From positions 1-64,000 of the forward strand of contig OOIN01000013.1 of the NCBI GenBank assembly GCA_900323505.1: a DNA stretch of 64,000 bases, written 5' to 3'. The position numbers were made by a program, and so were the translations under genes. Below, in pieces: positions 49,049 through 61,556 of this stretch. The notes under the pieces are model-generated. The model was given only the letters and a program-made list of their open reading frames with translations. It made no database searches and was not told the DNA's origin. Every line of letters starts with the position of its first letter. The first letter of the stretch is position 1. The stretch is from Ustilago trichophora (Eukaryota > Basidiomycota > Ustilaginomycetes > Ustilaginales > Ustilaginaceae).

Positions 49049-50887
49049 TCAGTGCCAGCGGACGTATTCAATGTCGTTCTCGGCGTGCACCTTGGTGAGT
49101 CGGTCCCAGTAAGACGACGGCATATGCGCAACCACGCGGCGAATGATAGGAAGGCGCTCCAGCAGCCAGAAAATGGGCGGAAGAGTAACCTCGGGTCCTT
49201 CGCCGCCGCGCTCCAGGTGCGAATAATGTTGACTGGAGTCTGGGTGGGAAGCAGAGTGCCGGGCCCGTGTAGACCTTTCGAACATTGTTGCTCAGCTGAA
49301 CCTCCTGACCGATGTGTGCAAAGTGAAGCTGGCTGGTGGGGCTAATGTGCCTCAGCGTGTTGTAGTCACCAAGGTCGGGCAACAGCGTGGCGACAGCGTC
49401 ACGGCGGTTTGTGACCGCCAAAGCGCTTGTGGATGGTCGAGGTCTCTTTCGTGGACAGCTTGATTGAAGGCCGAGATGCAGTCAGGATCGCCAAGGATGG
49501 GTGTACCAAAGCAATAGGCGTCGCGCACAAAGACCTGTTGGCCGCCCTCTTCATTTAGGCCAAAGTCCTTGGGTGAAGCGATGGCGCGCGAGTAGAATAC
49601 GCTCGCGAGCGCAGCTCCCAGGCTGTGTCCCGTCACGTAGAGGTTGACATGATCCTGAACGAGGTCATACGGATCTGCTGACAATCTCGCTGACAGCAGA
49701 GCGGATCTCGGTATAAGGAAGGCGCCGGTAGCGTGATTGAGTTTCTGCGGGAAGATCTGGTTGTAGAAGCCGGCATGCACCTTGGTGAAGCCAGGCAGCC
49801 AGCCACGACCGTCAGTGTAGTCAAAAGTAAAGTCGATAGCCCACTCCTTGAACTCGACCGGGTCGGTACCTTGAAGCGAGGATAAGAAATTGTAGTCGGG
49901 GTGCCAGAATGCACCGCAAAGAGGAGAAGTGTTGGTGGCAAGCTCCGATACGCTGGCATAGTTGAGACCCCAATCGTTGGCCACCTGGTTGATCTTGCGG
50001 TCGGCAGTGCCAAGCTTCTTGTAAGCGTCTTTGCCAGCTTCAGTGAGGTGTCAGGGCCGACCAAGAAAGACTTGTTCATCTTTTGGCGTGGTGGACCGAG
50101 CGAGCCGCTTGCTGATAAGCACCTACGTCTCGCTCGTACACCAGAGCTGAGAGCATCATGAGGATTTTGGACACTTCGAGATCGAAGCTACGTGCTTCGG
50201 CAGTGGAAGGTCGAGCATAGTAGCCAACAGGATCCGACATGACGGTAAAGGCTGCATCCCGAATCAGCTTGTTTTGCGGGCTAGCTCCGAACTCGAAGAT
50301 GAGAGGATATGCTAGTGTGTATAGCAATGTAGCGAACTTGGTCATCAGCTTTCAACTCCATCATGTCACCCGTAGCACATCAAAATACGTACCGAGGTTT
50401 CCGAGGCCGATGTTCTTCTTTGCTGAGATTGGTCGCCAATAATTTTGGACGATGGGAAGCCTCCAAACAGCGCTGCAAAGGATAGATACGAGCGTCAGAT
50501 GTGGTTTTTGGCCCTGTGAATGACCTGTGATTCTCGACTTGACTTACCTGACGATCAAAGAGAAAAACAGCATGACGGTGGTCCCGACCGCAAAGATGAG
50601 CGCCGAAGCAAGGCCGACTGGGTCCAGCAGGAACGAGGGCAGACTGGTGAGGGTGATCCACCAAGTTCGGGGAACCATACAAGCAAGTAGTAGGCGAGAT
50701 CCGAGAAGGTGGTGGAGAACCAGCCCAGAATGCCAGTGCCGTGCTCCGAGACCTGGGCGAGATCAGCGACCTGCTTCTTGCGGAGATGTTCGCAGAGTTC
50801 CGCATGCTTTTGACCGTGAGGAGGACCGATGAGGGGTTGCGAGTTGGTAGAAGGACGCTTGCGCACATCGGTCGACGGCGGCATCAT
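49049..50887 (-). CDS. Class 3 lipase with N-terminal membrane segment (introns, frame breaks)
   Basis: The start is an ATG pair at 50887 (MMPPSTDVRKRP). A membrane region near residues 55-110 reads FSDLAYYLLVWF, with a second hydrophobic stretch after one shift. The first donor GTAAGT begins at 50547; acceptor TTGCAG ends at 50473. The next exon reads AVWRLPIVQNYWRPI and ends at a GTACGT donor (about 50392). Further on come SALVYERD, the lid-side VHAGFYNQ, the nucleophile elbow TGHSLGAALAS and the acid-site region YCFGTPILGDP. A C-terminal His-containing part ends HAENDIEYVRWH and TGA. Lipase_3 enzymes hydrolyse triacylglycerol or related esters. At least three shifts are needed (about 50005, 49420, 49270). 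Confidence 0.8.
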
Positions 50888-52351
50888 GGTTGCGACGCTT
50901 GCACGGACGAGGTCGCAGAAGCTGAAATGAAAACTGGACGAAAGGAAGGTTTGGTTCCGAGGTGTTGGTTGGGGGTGTTGCTTTAAGTATTGTGAGGAGT
51001 GCAGACTGAGCCCTTCTTGACTTGTTCATACGGCTCTCGGCTGCTGTGGGAACTTATGAACCTCGTGACCGCAACAGAGGACAGTCGAAGCCAGAGCGGC
51101 TGATCCGAATGAGATATTGCGATCGACGAGGGCTATCCCCGAGATATGAGTAAAGTTTCACGAAAGGGGCTAGGAAAGACCGATTGGGTCTTAACAGATA
51201 CTACTTGCGTGCTTCTGATAGAGATCAGGACGGCTGACTCGAAGTGCGCATCGACTGTTGAACGATGTGACCGTGTGAAAGATGGCCAATACTTCTTATC
51301 GGCGCCGTCACAGTTCAGCCTGACTACGCAGCGTCGGTATATCCGATACTCGAGGTTGGTGCGTGCAGCCAATTGAACCCAACAGAAAGGAGCAACGTTG
51401 CCTTGAGGATGGAGGATCGGCTAACTGCGATGGCTGGCTCGAGAGAAGAATGGTGATTGCTAAAAAAGATGAACAAAATGCCCGTCCCGTGTGAAGAATC
51501 GCACCGATAGTCACACTTGACAAGTTCGATGAGGGACTCACGTCACAAAAGCTCGGCAGTCTTCTCGATTGGAGCCGTCAAGCTTTCAAGCGGCATTGTC
51601 ACTAAAGTTAGCCAAGACCCATGAGCGTCAAGTCGTGAGAAGGACCGAAAGATCAAGAGAGGCGTTTAGAGTTAGGTGACAATGCTTCGCTCGGCTAACT
51701 TGAAGTGCACAGTGATACAGAACAGTGGCCCGCTGCTGCAGTGTACTGTACCTCTCCGCATGCTCCACACGTTGTGGTGGTGGAGCGCTCTTTCTTGCCC
51801 CAACTCTTGCTGCTCGGCGTTTCTCACACACGGAAGGCTCTGCACAACGCACAGACGCGGGCGTCTCTTGACGGAAGCTAAAAACCCCTTTCAGGGTCAA
51901 CGTCGTGCATGCACAGGCGCGGGACAGGGTGCAGATTTTGAAGCTTCTTCTCGCCGAACTCTGTCGGCTTGATCTCATGAATCGAAAGCCAACTTTGTGA
52001 AGTTGGGACATGTCTAGAAGAAGAAACCACTTTTGCTGCCTATCGGCGTTAAACCTGCATCCACCGTGCAGGGAGCATGAGCTTACATGGTACGTACCCT
52101 CAGGATAGTGAACACCACCTGAGGGGGACCGCTCATACTCCTCTCTACCCAAGGGTAGCGAGACTCTTCGAGGACTCAGCGCCGAAGCGTCTGACCTCGG
52201 CGAGAGAGACGTTATCTCCCTATCCAAAGGGAAGAGGGAGCAGAAATCTCTCCTAGTCGGTAACCTAGCACACATCGCTCTTTCTTGCAAGCTTCAAGAT
52301 CCACGTGCGTGGAGTCGTTGGAGGGGTGCATGTCGGCGGCCGTGCATCTGC
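50888..52351. other. Intergenic region and probable 3' flank of the LINE
   Basis: The left part is the lipase promoter. The right part, at least from about 51700, probably belongs to the LINE 3' untranslated region, because it follows the element's stop codon. It contains a hairpin cluster at 52089-52240 described separately. I could not find the element's terminal tail or a target-site duplication. Confidence 0.4.
52089..52240 (-). other. Hairpin cluster in the putative LINE 3' region
   Basis: Four self-complementary elements lie in 150 bases: GGTACGTACC (52089-52098), CCCTCAGG paired with CCTGAGGG (52097-52125), CTACCC paired with GGGTAG (52145-52158) and CTCCCT paired with AGGGAG (52216-52240). 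They could fold in the 3' end of the element RNA. Confidence 0.45.
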
Positions 52352-55300
52352 CTACCCGTACCTTTGTCTGGTGTGTTGTGTGAGACGCTCATCGGCAAAT
52401 CTCATGCCGATCATCTGTACGTCGTCACTGCCCGACTCGTCATCAGAGAAAAGGTTGACGTCTATGACTACATCATGTAGGCTGTCTTCGTCCAGCTCCG
52501 AGTCCGGTTCCTCCCGATCCACGAGTACATCCAAGGGCGTCCAATGCGCTCGGCGAGGGCGCCCTTCTGCAGGCTCTGGTGATCGTTGTTGGTCGCTGCG
52601 GTCCTCCTCTTCCTCATCAAGGGCCTCGTTGTCATCGTCCGAGATGAGCGCCGCACTCACCACCGAGTCCTCTTCTGACTCAGAAATGGCGAGAAACAAG
52701 GGTGGGTCCTCCAGTGGGTGGTCCGGGCCAAAAGTCAGCTCCATGCCGCGCAAGTCCGCTATGCCTCTGGACTCAGCTGAATCGAAGATTCCTCGTGCGA
52801 CGCAAGTGCAAACCAGCAAGGCCATTCCTGCTTCCAGTAAGGCCTGGAGATCCGAAAGGTATTGCGACCGCGACGTCTCGTTGCTGAAGGCGGCTCCTTG
52901 GAGGATGGCGGCGAGGTCATCTCGGGTGGAAGCCGGTAGGTGCATTTGCATGTTGCGCCTCTCTCTCGCCGTAATATTGCAGTATAGTATGATGTGGTCT
53001 CTCGTCTGCTCGTCAGCCCCGCATTCACACCTCGCATTCTCAGTGCCGGCGACCGCCGCTCGATGGCTCGCTACCGGCAGCGTGTTCGACCGAAATTTGA
53101 GCAGCAACCATTTGAGCCTGGCATCAAGCCCTACATATCTGGAGATGTTCGAGCTTGCAAAAGTCGTGGAGATGCGGCGGAGGCTGTTGTTTGGGTGGTC
53201 GGCCCAGGCTTGCTCCTCAATCTCCTTTAGTCGGTTACGTATCCACGAGGAGAGAAGCGTACCGCTGTATGCCTCTGCCGGCACGGCTTCTCCCAATGCC
53301 GCCTCTTTGGCGAGTCGGTCCGCCCGCTCATTTCCTGCCACGCCCGTGTGTCCCGGGACCGACCAGAAGTGGACCTGCGTGCCAGAAGCCTCCAGCTCCG
53401 CCATGAGATCACGCGCCTCCTGGAATCGCCGGCTTGCCAGTTTTGCGCTGGCAGACCAAGATCCGCCGAGCCTCCTCAGCGCGTCTTGACAGTCCGAGAA
53501 TATGTCAACTCGTTTCCAGGTGATGTTTGCTTGGTCTGGTCGGCACAGCCGTAAGCCCATGCATATGGCCTCGATCTCGGCGTCGAGAATGTCAAGGTGC
53601 TTGCCATCCATCGCGGTTAATTCTTGGTCTGTGTGGCTTGGCCGTGTGGCCTCGAGGTATGCCGCTGCACCCAAAAGTGCTGTGCGCCCACTTGAGGCAG
53701 GAAGGCGTGGGCCATCTGTGTACACTCTGGCTCTGTATCTCTGCGGCGATGCGGAAGCCAAATGTTCTGAAGATAGGGCTCGTTTGGCGTCATTGATGTG
53801 CACGCTGAGTCGTCTCCATTCCCACGGTGATACCAACGGATATGGCATCTGCTCGACCGGTCCAAGCGGCATAAGGCGAGTAAGGAGGCGTAACGGGCCA
53901 ATTTTTGAAGCAGAGCGCCATTGGACATTTGCCAAGTCAGCGGTCTGTCCACTTGCGAGCTCCTCCTCCTGTATGTGTCTGGCGTCGTCCACACTAGAGT
54001 GTCCTGAGTGGGAAAGGAGTCTGACATGAAAAGCGAGGGCTTGGCGTTTCCATCTGGTAGACGTGCGTTCCTGACCGAGTTTGTGCGCCATACCCGACGC
54101 AAAGGGAAATGACGTGCTGGTAGGGACGTCGAGCACAAATGCGTATATAGCCTTCTCCGCCCTCGCCACCATAGGTCGGAGGGTGGCAGGGAAGGCCGCA
54201 TGTAGCTCGCTGCCGTAGTCCAGTTATGGTAGCAGCACACTTTTGGCGAGTCTGAGGCGGTGAAGCAAAGGTGGTGAGCCCGCACTGCGCATGGCTATGC
54301 GCATGGAACGAGCTGTGTGTTCGGTTTGAGCGCTCTTACGAAGGATGTGAGCTCTAAGAGACAGGCCTGGCTCCACATCCACTCCGAGGATGCGGACAGA
54401 GCGCGTGGCGGGACAAACCTGTTGCTCGTCGCTTAGCCGAAGCTCGAAAGTCCCCAGTGTTTGCGTCAGGGAGCCACGTCCGGCACCTGTCGTCTCGTCC
54501 AATTCATCAACAGATCCTACCCTGTTGTTCGGCTCCATACCTCCCTCTCGTTCGCCAGTCTGTGAAGGCATCTGAAGATCCGAGACAGCAAGAAGCTGGG
54601 GTTTATCCAAGTGAAGCCGTTGCGGGGCGCACCATTCCAGAAGGGTGTTGATCCAAGCCTGAGCACGAGAATGCACCAAGGCCGTTGTTTCCCCTGTGAT
54701 GAGGACAAACAGATCATCCATGTATGCGCCCGTGGTGGCCCGCACTCCATCTGTGTCCGCTTGGGAGTTGACCTCGGCGAGGAAATCGTCCAGATAAAGA
54801 CACCACAGTAGCGGTGAGAGTGGGGAGCCCTGTGGGATTCCCCGGCTACTGTTCGTGTCCACCGCTGTAGTGTGCCCCTCGAAGCGTATCTCGACCTGTC
54901 TATTCGACAGCCAGCCTCGCACCCAGTTCCCCAGGCCGTCAAGGCCCAGTCCTGTCATCGTCTTGCACAGCCTGTCATGGTCAACCTTGTTGAAGGCTCC
55001 ACTCACGTCTATTGTGATTAAAACCGCCTGGTGTTTTGCAACAATGGCATCCTTGCCTTTCTGCATGATTTTGGATAGTGCATGTATCGCGGATATCCCC
55101 GACAGGACCATGTACTGGTGACGGAGGAGACCTCTCCGCGTGAGTTCCCAGGCCAGCCGCTCTCTGATGATGCTCTCAGTAACCTTACTGGCCACGCAGA
55201 GCAATGATATTGGTCGGTAGGATTTGGGGGAACGAGGGTCGCGGTCGCCTGGCTTGCGGATCGCCGTCACTGTCGCCTTTTTCCATATCGCTGGGAAGTC

Positions 55301-56899
55301 TCCTTTCATGCAACGGTTGACTACCTGAAGAAGCGTTTCTTGGAAAGTATTGCATCTATTAAAGGCTTGCTTGAGCAGACCAGGGCTGACGCGATCAGGG
55401 CCAGGGGCCTTGTTGCTCCTTAGGCGATCCATGGCTGATCGAAGCTCGCTAGAGGTCACTGGGGGTGGCTCTGGCGATGTTGCCATTGTCATGGCCTGTG
55501 GGGGAGCCGGTGCCTCGTGGCCGGGTGTGGGCGCCTGTCTTGTCCTATTTCTTTCGTCCAGGAGTTGTGAACTGGGTGCCGAAGATGTGAAAAAGTGCTT
55601 AGCGAGCACCACCCCTTTGGCTTGTGGGGACGTGTGTCGGGAGCCGTCCCCGGCAATAAGCACCGGGCAGCAGGTTTGCGCCGTCTTACGCTTACCCCTC
55701 AGGATGGCTATACGTTCCCACAAGGCAGCGTTGTCGAGGTGCGCCACTGCCTCTTCCATTGCCTTGTCTTTTGCCTGCCTCACTGCAAGCTTCATGGCGC
55801 GCTGCGCAGCTCAATACTCAGGGTGCTGTTTGATTGCTTTGCTGCGAGACATGGAGGAATGATCATATTCAATCGTATCAACCAACCGGTCATAAGTGCG
55901 TTTCCTTAGAGATTCAGCCGCCTTGCACTCTGGCGTCCAGAACCAGTAAGGCTTGCTAGGAGGCAGGTCTTCTCGGTTTGACGCGGCACCCGCTCCGGAG
56001 GCATGGTTTCGACATTCGGCGATTGTAGTGTTCAGCGCAGTCAGGACGCCGTCCCATGTTGCAGCTGGGTTTGGAGGCGATGCGCTGTTTGCGCGGAGGT
56101 GACGATGAAGAGTGTGGTCGAAGTGTTCCCATGCTACGTCGTGTATTCCAAGCAGGGGCACTGAGCGCAAGGGAGGGGGAGATCGCACCAGGTAAGTAAG
56201 CGGGAAGTGATCGACTCTGCCGTCCCAGTCCCATGTTCGAAACTCAAAAAGATCTTTGTTTGAAAACGTCAGATCAATGGTTGTGGCGCCGTGGCGGCTG
56301 TTTGGCGCAAGGCAAGTCCCAACATTGGCTGGGGTGATGCATTGTAAGCCTAGATCGTCCATGCCGTCTGTCAGATCAGCGCCAAGGATTTACGCCCCCT
56401 CGTAATACCTGCCTATTGCCCAATACCCTCCGGGTGCCCACGGTCCCAAGACGCAATTGAAATTGCCTCCGACCACTACTTGGGCGTCCGCGTGACACTC
56501 GCGAAGCATGGAGGAGGGGTCGCTCAGGAGTGCCCGTATGTCTCTACGACGGGCCTCGAGCTCATTAATGGGTCGGAGGTAGGTGGCAAAGAAAGCGATT
56601 TCCTTACCAGCTGTAACGAAGCATTGCCCTGCGACCAGGCGAGAGGGCGTGTTGAAAGCAAGCGTCTGTCCACGGAGCGATCCATGGAAGGCTACCGCCG
56701 TTTGCCAGCAGCGAGCACCAACAGTTGTCAGGTCTGCTGCCGGGGCGTTAGTTGCAACTTTCCAGCCTGACTGCAGCAGCGTTTGGGTGGTAGGAAGGTC
56801 CTGCAGCAGTAGCACATCCGGTGTTGCGTCCACGACGGTGGCTAGCGTGGCCTCAAGCCTCTCGATGCTACCACCAAGATTAAATTGTAAGACGCGCAT
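52352..56899 (-). mobile_element. Non-LTR retrotransposon (LINE) ORF2: endonuclease, reverse transcriptase, RNase H; three in-frame stops
   Basis: One reading frame spans 4.5 kb with no indel. From the N-terminus (MRVLQFNLGG at 56899) it has an apurinic-type endonuclease ending TIDLTFSN and DHFPL, then a reverse transcriptase (NKAPGPDRVS, YRPISLL, ITIDVSGAFNKVDHD, GIPQGSPLSPLL, AYMDDLFVLI) and an RNase H with all four acidic sites (YTDG, AEIEAI, FSDCQ, NERAD). A C-terminal Cys/His cluster CECGADEQTRDHIILYC follows. This domain order fits fungal Tad- or I-like LINEs. TAA at 56390, TGA at 55811 and TAA at 54224 interrupt it. The endonuclease motif GDFN reads GNFN. The copy is therefore inactive. 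Its 5' limit lies near 57060. Confidence 0.93.
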
Positions 56900-57225
56900 C
56901 TGGAGATCATTTGTAGCAAAAGGCTGAGATGGTGGCTTCGAAGACACGAGAGGTGAGCACCGCTTATCCGTCTCCTGGTTCGAGCGGTTGGCCCGGTGCA
57001 ATCAGATCGGTGAGGGTTTTGCGGTTGCCGCGCCGCATGATTTCATCTCAATGCATGATCGGATGAGTCTGCAACGCCGGCTTTGTTAGTGATTGCATAG
57101 ATTGGCTTTTCATATCAGGATACGAAGACGGACCTCACATTCTGCTTTTTAGTCATCCTTGTGCCTAGTACAATCTCGGGCAGGGTCGGTAAAGGCACTT
57201 GCACAAGTATTTGTGACGCAAGGCC

Positions 57226-58449
57226 GTGGACAAGAGCCAGCTCACCGCTGCACAGCTGGCAAAGCGAGTACAAAAGGAAGAGGCTAGGCGGACAGGCCAA
57301 CAAGAGGGTGAGATGCAACAGACTTGGGCGCAGGACGCTGCTCAGAAGCCTTTGCAGGAGGGCGTAGATGATGTTCTGATGAACGAGACCAATGGCAAGG
57401 ACAACGTCGAAGAGGCAGCTGCTGTACAAAGCAGTGTTCGCACGGTGCAAGTCCTAGACACTCGACAATTGGCCAAAGGGGTGGACGCAGAGACGCTAGC
57501 AAAGAGCTTGCCCAAGACGCCCTACATCGACTCACAGGTGCCGTCGCAGCCCAACTTGTGTGACTGCGGCATTTACCTCCTCCACTACTTTGACCGCTTC
57601 TTTCACGAGCCAGAAAAGCTGCTGGAGCTCGTCGTTGAGGGCAAGATGAAGATATCCAGTGTCAACAAATCAAGTCCTGCGAAACGGCGACAGGACAGGG
57701 ACGAGGTGGAGAGAAGCGCCGCGTCCGAGTGGCAAGCAGGCGAAGTCAGCACCCAGCGCGCTTACTGGCGCTCAAAGATCCTCGATCTGTCGGACGAGTG
57801 GAATGAACATGTCAAGGCGAAGAAGGCTGCTGGAGCAGAGAAGAAGCAAGAGAAGGATGAAGAGAGAGCCAAAAAAACCGGACAACGAGAATCACGCGAA
57901 GGAGAATGGAGTTCAGCAGAAACATTCGGAGGCAGAGGCACAAATTTTGGATTGCCCCATGCCTGCTGCAGAACAACTCATCGGTACCACAGGAAGCCCG
58001 GATCAGGTTGAAGGAAACCGGGACACTGGCGCAGAGAAAGGTGCTGACTTGGAATCCTCATTTGACATAGAGCGATCTGTCGATAGTACGCTCAGGGCAG
58101 AGATCTCGCTGGCAAGCAAGCTGTGGACAGTATCATCGCGCAAGATACGTCTGCGCCAAAGGAAACTCTGTCTCAAGAGCATCTTCCCGATCTGCACAGA
58201 AACAAGCAAGCGCAACAGACGCCACCGACGCCACAGAAGACACCTTCGGAGTGGTCATTCAACCTCAGGTCTCCTGTTCCTCGCGCATCACTGCATTTTC
58301 CGACGGGTGATACCAGCGGTTCAGTTTTGTCCCAGCCATCCAACCCAGCGGCTTTACCCCGCGTGTCAGAATCAACAGGACCAGAGACGTTGTCGCCCAC
58401 GCTAACAGCCTCATCCCCCGCGCCGCTGCACCCAGCTCATTGTTTTTAA
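57226..58449 (+). pseudogene. 3' part of a Ulp/SENP-type SUMO protease gene, 5'-truncated
   Basis: The phrase PSQPNLCDCGIYLLHYFDRFF (about 57540-57600) is the C-terminal half of the C48 cysteine-protease domain, with the catalytic Cys in CDCG preceded by the oxyanion Gln of QPN. A Lys/Glu-rich tail follows. It continues in two other frames to a Ser/Pro-rich end (PLHPAHCF, stop at 58449), so two shifts are needed near 57880 and 58125. The upstream half, with the catalytic His and Asp strands, is missing. Traces of the preceding helix (KALAQ, then CDA) can be read back to about 57170, and LINE sequence begins beyond about 57060. This is the Ulp2/SENP6-7 layout. It lies on the opposite strand to both flanking transposon ORFs. 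Confidence 0.75.
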
Positions 58450-58631
58450 AGAAGGTTGTGAAACATTTGGCCGCAGCACTTGCGTAGATTTTCTTTTAGG
58501 GACAAGGCCTTCAACCGGGGAGAGGAAGATGTTAAGCACCCGAGCAAAGGTGAAGGTGAGGATTGTCCCCAAAAGCACGTGCAGGTGGGAAATGTACTAC
58601 ACTCAGGAGATAGGTGACAGAGACAAGGGAG

Positions 58632-61048
58632 CTAGAGTGGGTCCAGATTCGGTGCACGGCGAGCCCGTCCTGAGCGTCGCAGCTGGCCAGCGGCCTCCTG
58701 TGGTCTGGCCACGGTGGCATGATTCAGCTCAACTCCCGCCTCCAGTGTCAAGGGGTTGCTATCAGGTAGCTCTGATTGGGGTAGCTCATCACTGGCGGGA
58801 ATGCTGACCGCCTCGCCTGAGGCCGTGAAAAGGGCTTTGCAAAGCGTCTTTGCTGCCGCGCTGAAAATGCCGCTAGAAAGTCACAAGGCGCTCAGCTGCA
58901 GTCGCCATGCGGTCTGCTTGATCATCAAAGTTTCGTGCCAGGTGGCAGCAAGTCGTGCGACACTGCTCCCAACCTGGCACCAGTGCGCACGTTCCACAGG
59001 TGTGAGTAGCCAGGGCCGAGGGCGTAGAGGCGGCCAAGATTACCACCAGCAGGTTGCCGCTGTCAGAGGAGCGATCCTCATGCTCTGGTTGGCAAGTGGT
59101 GTCACCGCTTTGCCCTGGTGTCTGTGGTGTTTCACCTTGACTGGCGAGAGACTGACCGCCATTTGCATGGAGCTGTTGAGTGCTGCTACTGCCACTGTCA
59201 TTTGGTCGGCACGAGGGGTCTGATTCGATCTCCAGCCGGGCAAGACAATCTGGGCGACGGTGGCCAAGAAGGTGGCATTGCTCGCATACGAATACCTTGA
59301 CACGAGCTATATGAATCTCGCCAGGTTTGGTATGGAACTCCTGCTTGCCCTGTTTGACCAGCCTTGTGAACAACAGGATCCGCTCGCTAAGCATTTTTTG
59401 TGCTTCGAGAGGATCCGAGAAGCTGGCCCGCACCGTCAAATCCCAAGTGGCCTTCCCTTCCTTAAGGTCAGACGCTTTTGCTGCATCAGACTTGGCCAGT
59501 ATTCTGGCCGTTTCCGCCTTTGCAGCGAGGGAAGGTTGGGCAAAAGCGCGGAGGAACTCCCATGCCGCAGGGTGGTTGTATCACAACGACGCCATGAAGC
59601 AAACCTGCGACAGTGGGTGTCGATCACCTTGAGTGTCGGTGGTATGCACTGCCATTGGGAATTCCATCTCAAGCAGCGGGATCCACGCCGGTGCCATGAG
59701 CCACGCCACAGTGGCGTGGGTTTCACAGGCAAAAACAAACATGATCTCGACCTCTCCTTCATCCAAGTCTCGGAACGTCACCACCAGCGTGAGCTGAACT
59801 TTGTTGAATCTGGTGTTGGCCGAGTCAAAGGTTGGTGTCATCGCCGCAGCGATGTCGACCCATTCTGGAATTGGGGAGGTGTTGAAGGCTCCTGTACGCA
59901 ATCCTTGAAGAACTAGCATGCATCTTGCGCTGCTCACTTGGCCACTTTGGAAGATCGTAGAGAAGCGGTCAGCCTCTCGAATAACCATCTCCTCCTTGGC
60001 CTCCTCCTTGACCCCGTGAACGGTTGGGCCAGATGCTGACCTCTCTGCCCGTTGACAAGGAGTGATATCAATCGCTGGGATGTTGAGATGCAATTGCAGT
60101 GTGAGCTGGGTCGGTGCGCGCTGAAGCAGGCATGCATGCGAGATTTTATTGAACGGAAGGAGTTCCCTGATCGGTCTAGCGCCCTGAGCCATGATTTCCA
60201 TCTTGTACCGATCTCGACACGTCATGTGGAGAAGCCGTTGGATAGTGGGGGCCTCCTTGAGGCCAAGGCTAGTGATTTCCTGTTTGCACCATTCGAAGCA
60301 GGTGGAGGCCTTGTACACCCTCCCAAACCTGTCCGCGCTGGCCATGGTCAGGTGTGTGAAGATGTCTGTGGTGTCAAGCAACCGGAGAGCAGGTATATTG
60401 TCTGGGTGGACCCAGCTCGGGGGATGATGAATCAGGTTGATGATGCAAAGAAATGCTCTGCCAATGATTTGCCTGAACCCCGGCGACGAGTTGGGCTTGT
60501 TAGAGCTCCAGCGTGCATCCAGGCCCTCGATGCCCGTCGTGCAATCATACAACTGGCTGGCGTGCATTTGAGCTATATTGAACGTGTGACTAAACTTGTC
60601 GGCGATGCGCTGCAACTTCTCGGTGTCATTGCCTGCCTCCATAAATTTGCCACTGTGACTCTGGATCCATCTCGTCTCCGCGTCACCAAAGTGAAAGTCC
60701 GCTGCTCCTCCCTTGAAGGAATGGTTATTATTTGGATAGAAGCCGGTAGTACCATTGACGTGACGTATTAGAAGGTCGTGTGTATCGTCTGCCAACTGAA
60801 GAACACTGGGAGCGTGAGCCTCTTTCGGGCATACCCACACAGTAGTGTTTCTGATGTCGAAAGGGGCCTTGAGGCTGCCAGAGAAAACGCCAAGCTCCGG
60901 CACGACTCCATTCTGGAAGCAGTTGATCAACAAGAAGGGAAGATTTTCCGTCGGCGCCTCCCCAGCTGACCTGCTGGGTGTAGCACCGGTATTGCTCGAT
61001 TCCTTCTGTGCTACAATGGCCTCTAGTACTTCTCGCCGAACCTGCCAT
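58632..61048 (-). mobile_element. Retrotransposon ORF1 (gag-like) with CCHC zinc knuckle; one in-frame stop
   Basis: A long minus-strand frame (60933 to 58873) is interrupted only by TGA at 59581. The N-terminal part has no domain I can name. Near 59270 a zinc knuckle CEQCHLLGHRRPDC (CX2CX4HX4C) appears, as in ORF1 proteins of fungal LINEs. The tail is Ser/Thr-rich and, after a shift near 58870, ends RRSGRARRAPNLDPL at 58632. A possible start is the ATG at 61048 (MAGSARSTRG), which needs one shift near 60930. In transcript order it precedes the LINE ORF2, but the SUMO-protease piece lies between them. Confidence 0.7.
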
Positions 61049-61556
61049 GTAGGCGCTGTGTGGACGTTGTAGCGAGTTCAGGAAGATAAGATGAAGGTAA
61101 GCTCAAGTCCGAGCTTCGCACGAAGGTAGTATGAAGATAGGCTGATTATAAGATGATGGTAGTTGGAGACGAAACTGAGCTAATCGTGAAGGAGAATATT
61201 TGATCACACGCGACGAGTGCGCGCGGACCACATTTGGACTTGGTCACCGGATCCGACCTCGATAATTAATCGGCTGGATCGGATAGATCGGCGAACTCGC
61301 GATGATCATCGACCTCGACTCGGAACAGTGCCAACTAAAAAGAAGGCTTCGTCCCGAAGTCGGTACAAAAGAAGAAAAGAAGCAGCTACGATACAGGAGA
61401 CAAGAAACCCATGGCCAGTGAGGGTATGAGACTAACGGGTATAAATGTGTAGAGAAACGAGACGAGAAACCGTAACCAGAGACCGAAACGAGAAACGAAA
61501 CATATTGTCTGTGAGATGAGTGGTGGTGAAAAGGTATTGTCCATAAAGAGGGATGA
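61049..61556 (-). other. Region between gypsy pol and ORF1, probably containing the gypsy 3' LTR
   Basis: The gypsy pol frame ends at 61557, so on the minus strand its 3' LTR should follow here. The sequence is non-coding and has repeated GAAACGAGA-type motifs (about 61450-61500) and GATGGTAG/GAAGATAAG motifs (about 61080-61165). LTR limits cannot be set, because the 5' LTR lies beyond the window. Confidence 0.4.

Noticed and set aside
51628..52290. 220-codon minus-strand frame after the LINE ORF2
   Set aside because: It overlaps the hairpin region and has no domain; more likely 3' untranslated sequence of the element.
57226..58449. Ulp-type protease as a domain of the LINE itself
   Set aside because: It is on the opposite strand to both element ORFs, so it cannot be part of their polyprotein; a host gene fragment is more likely.
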